Source: Avena insularis (lineage: Eukaryota; Streptophyta; Magnoliopsida; Poales; Poaceae). From it: 64,000 nt of DNA. The stretch lies in assembly GCA_023614405.1 (NCBI GenBank), contig CM042697.1, positions 186,929,189-186,993,188 of the forward strand, given 5' to 3'. Below the pieces are notes generated by a model. That model worked only from the letters and a program-made list of their open reading frames with translations. It had not been told where the DNA came from and made no database searches. Below, piece by piece: positions 47,966 through 57,925 of this stretch. The position numbers and the translations under genes were made by a program. Position 1 is the stretch's first letter. Each line of letters starts with the position of its first letter.

Positions 47966-48361
47966 ACAGGAAAACGGCCTAAATATCTCGCCATGAAGAG
48001 TTCTCGCCTGCTCGGGCGTATTTACTCTTGGACGGGAGGGGGAGGGGAATCGATCGGGAGAGGTATACACATACATCATCATCGGTACATACGAGTACAT
48101 GAATAATTAAGCAACTATTATTATACACAACATCGTCATTGTGTGGTATTTTCCGTAAACGTTGAAGCATCAAGTACAAGACAAACACGTTCAAGCATAT
48201 ATACAACATTCATTTTGGTGGATATCTAAAGAGTTCTCCGCCAGGCGTGACGACCTCATCAAGTATGAACCCCGCCAATTCATCTTGAATGGCTTGTCTG
48301 CGGTCAAATGGTAGGAGTTGGTCCCGCATCCGTTCGATCTGAATATATATGAAGAACGGGG

Positions 48362-49705
48362 TCAATATATATAAGAATAAAACTCAACACAATTGATGGT
48401 AATAAAATAATGTTGTGTGCTATGTTTACTTACTCTAAGTTGTTCTAGTGCGGCTTGGCCTATCGCACATATCGTGTTGCGAATGAACTCGCAAACATAG
48501 TACCCACATAAGTTATTGTCGTGTCCCTGATGCGCGCACTTTACGAGAATAGAGAGTTCAATCAAAATAATAATCAATAAAGCATGATATAATGGAATTG
48601 AAAGCAGAATCAAAGAGATACGCAGACCTAGCTAGCTAGTATTACTTACAGTTTGTTCTACAAATTTTAGTTCTTCTGACCATTCACCCACGGCCCTGCC
48701 CATGAACCTTTTCCAAACCCTGTCCGACAAAGAAAATGGATAAAGGAGTAATTAATTACTTGTTGTCACGAAAGTTGCCGATCTAGTGCGATAATATGAT
48801 TGAAATTACCTCTAGAGCATCTCTCTAAAGTCTGCCCATAGCTCCTTTTCTTTTCGTAACGAGTCCATGACAAGGACTTTTCCTGAGTCAGGTTGAATGA
48901 CTAGCAGAATAAAGTGGAATCTACGCACCATAACTTATTATCAGTTACACTTAACATCGAGTAAGCCGAAACAGAATGTGTACAAGAGAGGGTAACAGTA
49001 CTCACGAGAAGTTGTAAGGCAATAGTATTTCCCTTTTGGTTTGTTGTCTCAGTAAAGACCTTAGCAAGTAATCTTCTGTTTGCCCGGGTTTGGTTCTTAC
49101 CACTTCTTCATGAACTCTATTTGGGTCAACGAACCCAATGTCAAAAGGGCCTCCTTTCATGCATTCCATAACCTTTTTCCTGCATAATAGTATATACATA
49201 TATGGTGAGCATATATTTACATGCAATTAATGAAGTGAATGAGATGAGATAGAAATTACAGAAATAGTACTTACACACAATAAAGGATGATGGCAGCTTT
49301 GTCGAGTTCCTTCTGATTGAATAGAAAATGCAAGTCTTGAATGTTGAAGTCGATCTCGTCATCTCCGCACAAGAAAATCTGATCTCTTATATGCGCCGTG
49401 ATCCATTCTTCATTTCTCGTCTTGCACAAATCAAGGTACCACTTGTGCAATCTTCGCATCTTTGTTGGTAGATTCTTGAGCTCCACTTTCTTGACGAGAT
49501 TCTTCCCATACTTCCATGGCTGTATGGGGTTGACATCGCCTGTGGGAATGTTGTCTCCCATGAGGTTCAAGTATGCAATGTAAGTCATCCCCATCTCATT
49601 TTCCTTTCTTTGTAGCTCTGCCTCATAATCATTTACAGGAGGAGCGTCCCGTGTGTCGAATACTCGGAGCGGGGCGCATGATTGCTTTTCCTGCTCTCCG
49701 AGCAT
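48362..49705 (-). pseudogene. CACTA Ulp1-like cysteine protease domain, multi-exon
   Basis: Exon 49705 to about 49276 (YDAELQRKENEMG-type N part, LPTKMRRLHKWYLD, HFLFNQKELDKAA), a GT-AG intron to about 49183, then KKVMECMKGGPFDIGFVDP to LLPYNF, a second intron ending at about 48921, then FHFILLVIQPDSGKVLVMDSL, VWKRFMGRAVGEWSEELK (about 48720) and HQGHDNNLCGYYVCEF (about 48537-48490). Expected Ulp1/SENP catalytic residues are visible: His 48916-48914, Asp 48865-48863, Gln 48529-48527, Cys 48508-48506. A TAG at about 48826 may break it unless spliced out. Ulp1 proteases cut SUMO from proteins; domains of this type occur in plant CACTA and Mutator-like elements with unknown role. Confidence 0.78.
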
Positions 49706-50085
49706 GGGAACTATTTTCTAGGGTGCCGCACGACTGTCCCTCCGCCTTGCAACCCCCTTCAAAATATGGCGATCGTAGTCCAGCACAAGTGGGGTTTTAG
49801 GTTTCAAAAGATTATTGTAAAACTTCTCAACCACCGCCGGATCTATTTTCTCCTTTGGCTCGGCCCGTCTAGGTGCAAAGAATTTCTTGACCTCTTATTC
49901 CGAGATCCTATTGGTCTCCTCGTCGCTACGAATCCACGGTAAAACCGGCAATGGCTTGGCGAAAGGCTGCGGGACGTAGTTTTTTGAACTCTTTGGCGTA
50001 CGGTTTCCTGCGGATTTCTTCGTGGCGGTGCTAGTGATGCTCTTCGTGGCAGTTCTCTTCCGCTTATGCTGAGGAGATAGATGGC

Positions 50086-50211
50086 GCGCCGGACATGGCT
50101 GGCGCGCCGAAGATGGCTACCGCGCAAGAGATGGCTGGCGCGCCGGAGAATGCTGCCGCGCAGGAGATGGCTGAAGCGCCGGAGATGGCTGATGCCGCGG
50201 AGATGGATCGG
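50086..50211. repeat. 18-bp minisatellite (7 units) in the CACTA coding region
   Basis: Seven imperfect 18-bp units of the form GCGCCGGAGATGGCTGRY. On the minus strand in the ORF frame they encode a Pro/Ser/Ala/Arg/Gln hexapeptide repeat (PSPARQ-like), in the linker between the TNP-like and Ulp1 regions. Confidence 0.85.
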
Positions 50212-51957
50212 TCGGGGTGCAGTGGCCTCCAAGAAGCACGATGTGTTCCTTCTTCCAAAGAATGGTTGTTTTCACTGCAAATTTGAGTTGAGTTTCCCCT
50301 TCACCTGTAGCATGGTCAAGATGTGCTTCCTCATATTCCTTCACAACCTCATCCACCCCGACAATAGCATATCCATATAGAATCGGTCGGCAGTGGTAAG
50401 TTCCACTAGCTACAGGAGGTATGGCATAGCCGACAACCACCTTAATGGATAAGCCCATTAATCTCACATGCAGCTCAGCGTGTTCGCTCTCCGTGATCTC
50501 ATCCACGGGGTATCAAGGACCCGCCATTTCAAGCGTGGGCTGCACGTTCTCCGTGGAAGCCATGCTGCTTTTCCGCGCGGAGTCTGGGCCGCTGACAGCT
50601 TCCAATGCATGCTCTTCGTGCCGCTGAGATGGGCCGGTAGCTTGATGGCTCTGTTGTGCATTCACTTGCGCCTGCAGCGCCACAAGTGCATGTTCTATCT
50701 GTGTCATCCGCTCTGTACGCTCTTTTTCTTTTCTGCCACTCCATCTGTAAGAGTCGCCCCACTCGGCAAATGCATCCTTCCACGTCATACCCCATGTGCC
50801 TCGTGCATGTCCAGGGTGTTCTTTTTTATCGATGGAGCGTGTGAGCTGGTCATTCTCTTTGTCGGGATGGAAGTTCCTGGCAGTTGTTTCCTCATATGCC
50901 GTGATGAGTTCATTGACGGATTTGGCAAGGAGGGTTGGGAAGATACACAATCCTGTTTCTGGGTCCAACCTTGCCCCGATTCCGTAGAACCAAGTCTTTG
51001 CACGTAGGTCCCACCCATGTGTCTAGGGTGTGATCCCTCTAGCACGCAGGGCCTTCTCAGCTTCCTCCCACTTAGGCCTCTGAGATATGTAGCCACCTGA
51101 CCCCGACCTCTGGTGATATTCCTTCTTCTGGGCATTTAGCGTATTGGTTTCTGACCTCTTTTTAGTTATAGCACCTTCCTTATATGCCACAAATTTGGGC
51201 CAGTAAGGTCTTATCTTCGTATAATATGCGTCTTCAAAATCTGGAGTCTCGCGAGCTTTGAAAAATTTGTTCAATTTTGTCTTCTAGTTGCGGAAAGCAT
51301 CAGCCATCTTCTTTCGAGTCCACTCTTTGACCTTTTCCTTTATAACCGGTTTTTTTTCATCCTCCTCTGGCGGAAGGGTGAAATTTACCAACAGCAAATT
51401 CCAAAGCGTTTCTTTGGATATTTCATCGACAAAGGCACTGTCGCCCTTCTTTGGCTTATTCCAATATTCAATTATGATTGGGATTTGGTCCCTAACAAGA
51501 ACTCCAGCCTGACGTACAAATTTGTCTGCGACCTTCTTGGGCTCCATCAGCCTGCCATCAACACGGACTGCTTCGATCGTGAACTTTGCATGATCTTTCA
51601 ACCGATGGCTCGCGCCTCGCTTGCTCTTTTTCATAGAAGAAGATTGTTGCTGGCTGGTCGATCTAGAGGGCTAAAAGAAGAAAGAAGTGTTAATTAATAC
51701 ATTTACATATATACAAATCAATCGGTGCAAGTCAGCAGAGGCTTAATCCATGGATATACCTCGACAGACTTTGTAATCCCTAAAGTGCGTTCACCGGAGT
51801 CGTCATCTTCTCCATGACTACTTGAGCTGTCATCATGTCCCTCCAAGTTCAGATATTGTGAGGTGTCCTCGTGGATCATGTTCTCCAATATTTCTTCATC
51901 TTCAAAGTTTCTACTAAGTGGATCCATAGTTTGTAAAACAATAATATGATCACACAA
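50117..51957 (-). pseudogene. CACTA TNP-like (Transposase_24/PTTA-like) protein
   Basis: Exon 1 (from MDPLSRNFEDEEILEN at 51927) is acidic and ends at 51758. A GT-AG intron (51671-51757) joins in frame to exon 2 (51670-50117). Exon 2 has a basic DNA-binding-like region (KKVADKFVRQAGVLVRDQIP, NKFFKARETPDFEDAYY, SGSGGYISQRPKWEEAE) that matches the plant transposase En/Spm-associated ORF as I recall it. Next come a helical KERTERMTQIEHALVALQAQ stretch and an Ala/Pro-rich repeat tail. All of exon 2 is one frame with three stops: 51286-51284 (TAG, from Trp), 51025-51023 (TAG, from Gln) and 50515-50513 (TGA). It likely bound subterminal repeats. Confidence 0.72.
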
Positions 51958-51959
51958 AT

Positions 51960-53300
51960 ATCAGTAATACATCTATTGAAATGCTCAAGCAAAGATGATG
52001 ATATGACAGGTTAAAAGTATTGAAATGTAACCCTAATACATGCTTGGTCATTCCAATCCCTAATTCGGAGAAACCCCCGATTTATATGAGAGGGTACATT
52101 TACTTCTTCTAATTAACTTGTCATGAAAGTTGATTAACATAGCTTGGTTATTATAATGCTATATTGACAACAAGAGGTGGCGGCGCTAGGGCGTTCGAAC
52201 CAGCACGACGTGGGCTCGGCGAGGACAGAGGAGGTCAGGGTCGACGGCATAATATTATCTAGAGTAAGAGAGTAAACATTCAAGTGGACTTGGATTCATA
52301 CACAAATATACATATTATTCATACAAAAATACACAAATAAATACACAAATGCTTGATCATTTTAAACGAGTTCCGAGGGGTCCAAACCCTAATTCAGAGA
52401 AATCCCAGATCCTAGACACAGTGGCTGACGCGTGGGACCGTGGCTCACCGGAGGATGCTCACGGCGCTGGAGAGCGACCTAGGCCACGCGAGGTAGCGGG
52501 TTCGCCTCAGCATGATGCGGCCTACCTAGGGGTCACCGGAGCGACGTTAACGACAACGGCCAGCGGCGGCGCTTGCAGAGCAGCGAGGTGACGACCCTAA
52601 ACTAATACTAACTATAAAATACACTAAATAACCCTAAACTAATAACCCTAAAATAAATAAACCCTAATAACCCTAAACTAATACTAACAATAAACTACTA
52701 ATTAACGGCTCGCGTGCTTCGAGGTGGAGGACGACACGGACGCGGTGGCGGGCGGCGGTGACGGCGGCGGACGACGAAGGTCACGGTGGCGGGCGGCTCT
52801 GCTATGCTCCTCCGCCGCGGCTCTGCTCTCTACGCGCTCGATCAATCTGGCTGGGGAGAGGGAAGAGGAACGTGCCCGCATTTATATACATTTATATATA
52901 CAATATATACATATATGCACCATTTATATATACAAACATACAATATAAAACAAAATACATATAATACATACAATATATACATATATGCACCATTTATATA
53001 CATATAATACATATAAAACATACAAATAATTAAAACAAATAAAACATATATATACACACAAACATATATACCGAGGTGGTCGGGGCAGTGAGGCGGCGAG
53101 GGCAGTGGCGAGCGCGGTCGGGGCGGCGCGACGACGAGGTGGCGAGGACAGTGAGGCGGCGAGAGTGACGAAGCGGGCGGACAGGCGGCGGCGACGGGCG
53201 TGGACGAACGGTGTTAAAGGAAGATGTGAAACAAAATAATCGCTTCTTTAACACCGGTTCGTGGCTGGAACCGATGTTAAGGGGGGGGGGCATTTATTTC
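51960..53300. other. CACTA 5' non-coding region with AT-rich and CCCTAAA-like stretches
   Basis: No gene is evident. Features: CCCTAAAC-like heptamers scattered through 52595-52680, a GC-rich patch at 52700-52860, an AT-rich 70-bp direct repeat (52901-52970 and 52971-53000) and a GC-rich GGCGGCGA-type patch (53080-53200). At 53210-53282 there is a pair of inverted AACACCGGTTC subterminal motifs that resembles an internal copy of a CACTA end. Confidence 0.6.
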
Positions 53301-53710
53301 ATGCATTAAAGGGGTGGGGGCATTTATAATTCAAAAAATAGGATATAAATTTAGAAAATTCATATCTTATTCATTTCAACTCAGAAAAGTATGAATAATA
53401 TATCATAATTTTCAGAAAAAATAATATCTATCCATTCATGTAAAAACATTTTCTATTTACTTTAGATGGAAATTTTCAAAATGATTAAAACACTTACATA
53501 TAAATTTTGATTATTCAATTCAAACAAAAATAAATTGTCAAATCCTAAAACTTTGAACATAAGAAATATTAAGCATCTAAAAAGGAATCTAACCCTATTT
53601 TATTAGAGGAAATCATATTTTAATGCCGCATCTTTTGTATTAACATTTTTGAATTGATTGGATATTTAAATGCCGCATCTTTTGTATACACTTGAATCTG
53701 ACAAATCCTG

Positions 53711-54717
53711 GCTCAACTTGCATTGGATTTTTGATAAATAGCATATTGTGAACCTAAAAATGATTTTTGTAAAAAATAATGAGCATCGTATCATGTACCT
53801 GTAGTTCATATCTGACCCACTTCCTACCGATTCGGCAGAAATTTGTCTTTTTCACCAGAGGAGGACGGAAAGGTTTCAGATCCCCCTGTTGGTACATTGT
53901 CCATATAAGGTGGTCTAGTATTTTTGTAAAATGTGGTGGTGGTTTTTTGAATTAGCCATTTGGTGGTTGCTTCACAAAACCGTCCATTTTTTATGCTCAG
54001 AAAATGGAAAATGTCTTTTTCGTTCAATAAAAAGGAAAACTTCCTCTTGCAACATTGTTTGCCATGCCATGATGCACATGTATGCACAATATGGCCATAT
54101 TATCACAAACTATGCCTTGATTATAGCCATAACATTGGTCATTTGACCCGAAAGCCAAGAAACCTCGAATGAGATAGGTCATTTTGTGAAGGTTTCTTTG
54201 AGACATAATCAATATACCAAGTTTGAGATTTTTCCTTCTAACTATGTTACATAATATAACACCACGTGAAGGTTTCTCACTGTTTTGATCTTTTTTTATT
54301 TTTTTATCCCCGTTTTAAACTATCGTCAAACTTTGTCGAACAACGGGCATGAAGATTCTTACTCGGGGCCAACCCTCGCTCAACTTGCATTGGATTTTTG
54401 ATAAAATAGCATATTGTGAACCTAAAAATGATGAGCATCGTATCATGTACATGTAGTTCATATCTGACCCACTTCCTACCGATTCGGCAGGAATTTGTCT
54501 TTTTCACCAGAGGTGGACGGAAAGGTTTCAGATCCCCCTATTGGTACATTGTCCATATAAGGTGGTCTAGTATTTTTGTAAAATGTGGTGGTGGTTTTTG
54601 GAATTAGCCATTTGGTGGTTGCTTCACAAAACCGTCCGTTTTTTATGCTCGGAAAATGGAAAATGCCTTTTTGGTGCGATAAAAAGGAAAACTTCCTCTT
54701 GCAACATTGTTTGCCAT
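53711..54717. repeat. Direct duplication of about 350 bp near the CACTA right end
   Basis: 53711-54066 and 54378-54717 are about 95% alike (both start GCTCAACTTGCATTGG and end CAACATTGTTTGCCAT), offset 667 bp. Copy 1 has an additional 16-bp stretch near 53762. No ORF with known domain lies in either copy. Confidence 0.85.
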
Positions 54718-54992
54718 CGTAGAAGAACCGGTGTTAAAGCCCATTTCCAGGCTCAACCAAAGGCCTCGTTTCCACTAGTGGAGACTCCTCACGAATTTTT
54801 ATGGTGGAGGATAAAAATCTGTTTCGGGACAACAACTCCCCAAATCTTACTTCCCTCTCATTAGAGGTCATTCTTGGCACAAAAAGCACACAAAAATAAT
54901 AAGAAGAGGTCATTGCTGAAGTAATAACTTCCAAGACTTAAGGAAACTATTGGGTTATCTCCCAACAAGTACTTTTCTTTAACGCCTTTAAG

Positions 54993-56080
54993 TTAGGCTT
55001 GATAGCTTGAGAAGATGCTCACATAAGAATTATGAATTGAAGTCAAAAGAGCATCAAGAAGCAAATTGAAAACACATTTAAGTCTAACCGACTTCCTATG
55101 CATAGGAATCTTGTATGCAAATAGATTCACAAGGAACAAAGTGACAGGCATAGGAAGATGAAATAAGAGGAACTTCAAAACTTTCAACACATAGAGAGGT
55201 GTTTCAGTACCATGAAAACTTTTACAACCATATTTTACTCTCTCGTAATAATTTTCAGTAGCCTCATGAATAAACTTAACAATATAACTATCACATAAAG
55301 CATGCTTTTTATGATTTACAAACTCATAATTTCTATCAAGCTCAAAAACAGTGGGATTAAAACCTCCACAACTTTTATCCAAAGTAGATATTTCAAAAGG
55401 ATCCACAGGAACATAACATTCATCCTCCTTTGGTAAGCATGGGGGACAATCAAATAATGTAAGGGATAAAGAGTTACTCTCATTAGAAGGTAGGCATGGG
55501 TAGATAATCCATTCTTCCTCCTGTTGTTCATCTAATGAGCTTCCAGTTTCAACAATTTCTTCTTCCATAGGCTCCTGCAAGGCATTAGTCTCTTCAATTT
55601 GTGGAAAACGCATCTTAAAATATTCAAGAATATAGCCATTTTCTTCCTTGTAATTATCAAAGCAAAACTTAAGTATCTAAAAAACCTCATGTTTATAAGG
55701 TGCATCATCAGTATTTTCAAGCAAACTGGCAAGTTCAGATGCACCCTTGAAAGCAATAAATTCTTCAATTTGTTCCACATCATAAAAGTCATAATTTCCC
55801 TTAACATAAGAAGATATGGTAACATTATCATTATACTCACACTGAAAAGGAAGGTGTTTATACCTCCTACAATAAAAAGATTTATCAAAGCAATAAGTAA
55901 TATTATAAGTAGAGCACACATCTCTAGCAATAGTATTCAACTTATCAATTTGTTCCCATAAGTGTTTCCCTTTTTGTGACAAACGATGTTCCTTATAATA
56001 ATACTTTTGTTCTTCCGTGAACCCACCTTGCCAATAAGAACTAGTTTCAAAGAAACCATCAATTTATAAAAATCATGACC
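54993..56080 (-). pseudogene. Athila-BC unrecognised ORF, interrupted
   Basis: Read on the minus strand from about 56060 (TSSYWQGGFTEEQKYYYKEH) through SQKGKHLWEQIDKLN (55982) to the stop at 54993. One in-frame TAG lies at 55679-55677 and an upstream frameshift lies near 56065. The surviving C-terminal frame is 206 codons. It has an acidic middle (EEEIVETGSSLDEQQEEEW), a Cys/His-containing SFHGTETPLYVL region and a hydrophobic end (LKFLLFHLPMPVTLFLVNLF). No gag, protease or polymerase motif is visible and I do not recognise the family. It occupies the slot where Athila-AD has gag-protease. A captured or family-specific gene are both possible. Confidence 0.6.
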
Positions 56081-56282
56081 AAGCAAGGCAACAACAGACC
56101 AGCAACTCGAGAAGGAACTATTTTTTTTGTGTTTTTGTATAAAGAAAGCAAACCAAACTAGACTAATTTTTTTGGTTTTTCTGAAAAGAGGCAAACAAAA
56201 CCAAGCAAAAGAAAGAAAGCAAATTAAAAACAAAGTAAAGACAAAGGAAGTGAAGGACTACCCTTGTGAAGACGTCCATAGC

Positions 56283-56300
56283 CTCCCGGCAACGGCGCCA
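56283..56300 (-). promoter_or_regulatory. Athila-BC primer binding site
   Basis: Reads TGGCGCCGTTGCCGGGAG on the minus strand, 10 nt after the 5' LTR end. It matches the plant tRNA-Asp type PBS in all but the last bases. A second, decayed PBS-like copy lies inside the LTR at about 56352-56370. Confidence 0.88.
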
Positions 56301-56310
56301 GAAAACTTGT

Positions 56311-57920
56311 TGGTGGCGCCTTGTTGACGAGGGAGCTTATTTCTTTATTCCTCGGCAACAGCGCTAGAAAAGCCTTGATGATGCTCGACGTGGCACTTCA
56401 TTGGTAACCCCAAGCACAGGGTGTGAAGTGCAAGCAACAAGTTTTCCCTCAGTTGAGACCGAGGTATCAAACCAGAAGGAGGAAGGAAACGTCACACAGG
56501 TGTTGCACGCAATGCGGAGACCTGCAGAACGCACACTCAAGACTTTGCCCCAACGAATCAGTGAGGTTGTCACGCTCACTGGATTGCTGTAACAAAGTAT
56601 TAAACGTATGGTGTGGAAGGTAATGGTTTGCAGCAAGTAAACAGGTAAAAGTGGAAGATGTATCAATGGTAAAGATTGGACCGGGGTCCATAGTTCACTA
56701 GAGGTGCTCTCCTTAGAAAAACAACATGGCATGAAGGTTAAACAAATTACAGCAGGGCAATTGACAGGAATTGAGCAAGACATAACAATGCAATTACTAG
56801 TCAGAAAGATCCTATGAGATTTGATTGGGCAATACAACAAGATACATAGACCGCCATCCAACTACATCTATGACTTGAAGTCCACCTTCAGGTTATCAAC
56901 CGAACCCCCTCCAGTATTAAGTTGCAAGCAACAGACAACTACTTTAAGCAAAGTGTGTAAGGTAAACAGTCCACATGTTCCATGAACAAGTGACCGTTGT
57001 TTTCTCCCTAGTAGCAACATCACATCTACAACCGAAGAGATTATTGTCACTTCCCTTGGAAACTAGAGGCATGAACCTCTATCGAGCATAAATACCCCCT
57101 CTTGGAGTCACTAGCAACTACTTGGCCAAGATAGCTACTAACAACGGAGATTATGCAAGATCACAAACAACATAGACATGATAGAATCATAAAGACATAA
57201 CCATTAATCAAATAAACATAATAATCTCAGTATCCATCGGATCCCCGCAAACACAACATGCATGATTATAAATAGATTAGATCTTGATCATGAACGGAGC
57301 TCACAAGATCTATACATTAAAGCACAAAGGAGGAGATACAACCATCTAGCTACTACATGGACCCATAGTCCAAGGTGGAACTACTCACGCATCATATCGG
57401 AGAGAAGGCCTCCAGGATGATCTCAACTCTGGCAAGGTGCTGGGAAGAACTTCAGATCCCCCCGATCTAGGGACGATGGTGGCGGCGACTACAGACGGTT
57501 TCGTGGAGATTTGATCGGGTGATTAGGCTTTCTGCATCGGGGTTTTCTTATAGGCGAAGGGGGAGGCCGAGGAGGCGACCACGGGGGTCAAACCCTACCT
57601 AGGCATGGGCCCATCCCTGGCCGCGCCTGGGGGGGTTTGGCTGCCCTGGCCTTCTTCTCCGTATCCCCTCTGGACTTCTTGTTCCCTACTGAAAGTAATT
57701 GAATTTGACATTTGTCCCATCCAATTCCGAGAATATTTCTTTAATAACTTTTCTGATATCAAAAACAGCAGAAAATAGGCATCTGGCACTGTTGCAACTT
57801 GTTAATAGGTTAGTACCAAAAAACATGTAAAAAGCACCTCAAAGTGTACACAAGTAAAGCAAAGTAGATACTAAACAAGCATGGAGCATCAAAAATTATA
57901 GATACGTTTCCGACGTATGA
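56311..57920 (-). repeat. Athila-BC 5' LTR (1.61 kb)
   Basis: Left end TGGTGGCGCC; right end CGTATGA where CGTATCA is expected (C to G in the terminal TG complement). Followed by the TSD GTATG at 57921-57925. Collinear with 31254-32875. Confidence 0.9.
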
Positions 57921-57925
57921 GTATG

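Larger units (their letters stand above)
47760..54780 (-). mobile_element. CACTA (En/Spm-type) DNA transposon, about 7.0 kb, without TNPD transposase
   Basis: Right end read inward is CACTAGTGGAAAC; left end is AACTAGTTC, i.e. CACTAG with its first base changed. The 3-bp TSD GAG is present on both sides (47757-47759, 54781-54783), and Athila sequence is collinear when the element is left out. Subterminal AACACCGGTTC motifs occur at both ends. Minus-strand genes: a TNP-like/Transposase_24-like ORF (51957-50117) and a Ulp1-type protease (49705-48362). I find no TNPD (Transposase_21) sequence, so it would need a transposase from elsewhere. Confidence 0.87.
31254..57920 (-). mobile_element. Athila-BC: non-autonomous Athila-like element carrying an unrecognised ORF
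   Basis: Minus strand: 5' LTR (56311-57920), PBS (56283-56300), one unrecognised ORF (56080-54993), conserved non-coding backbone, PPT (32890-32876), 3' LTR (31254-32875). TSD GTATG at 31249-31253 and 57921-57925 closes it precisely. The native length after removing insertions is about 7.2 kb. Guests: a solo LTR with a Copia inside (32949-45332) and a CACTA transposon (47760-54780). No gag, protease, RT or integrase of its own is found. LTR divergence is roughly 8% by eye, similar to Athila-AD. Confidence 0.9.

Noticed and set aside
50081..50380. Arg/Trp-rich ORF over the 18-bp repeats on the plus strand
   Set aside because: It is the reverse frame of a minisatellite that lies in the minus-strand CACTA gene.
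52595..52680. CCCTAAA-like heptamers suggesting an interstitial telomere
   Set aside because: The heptamers are few, spaced irregularly and mixed with ACTAATA; they lie inside a CACTA element and do not form a telomeric array.
52860..53060. Tyr/Ile-rich ORFs in AT-rich sequence
   Set aside because: They arise from TATATACA simple repeats; frames on both strands are equally open.
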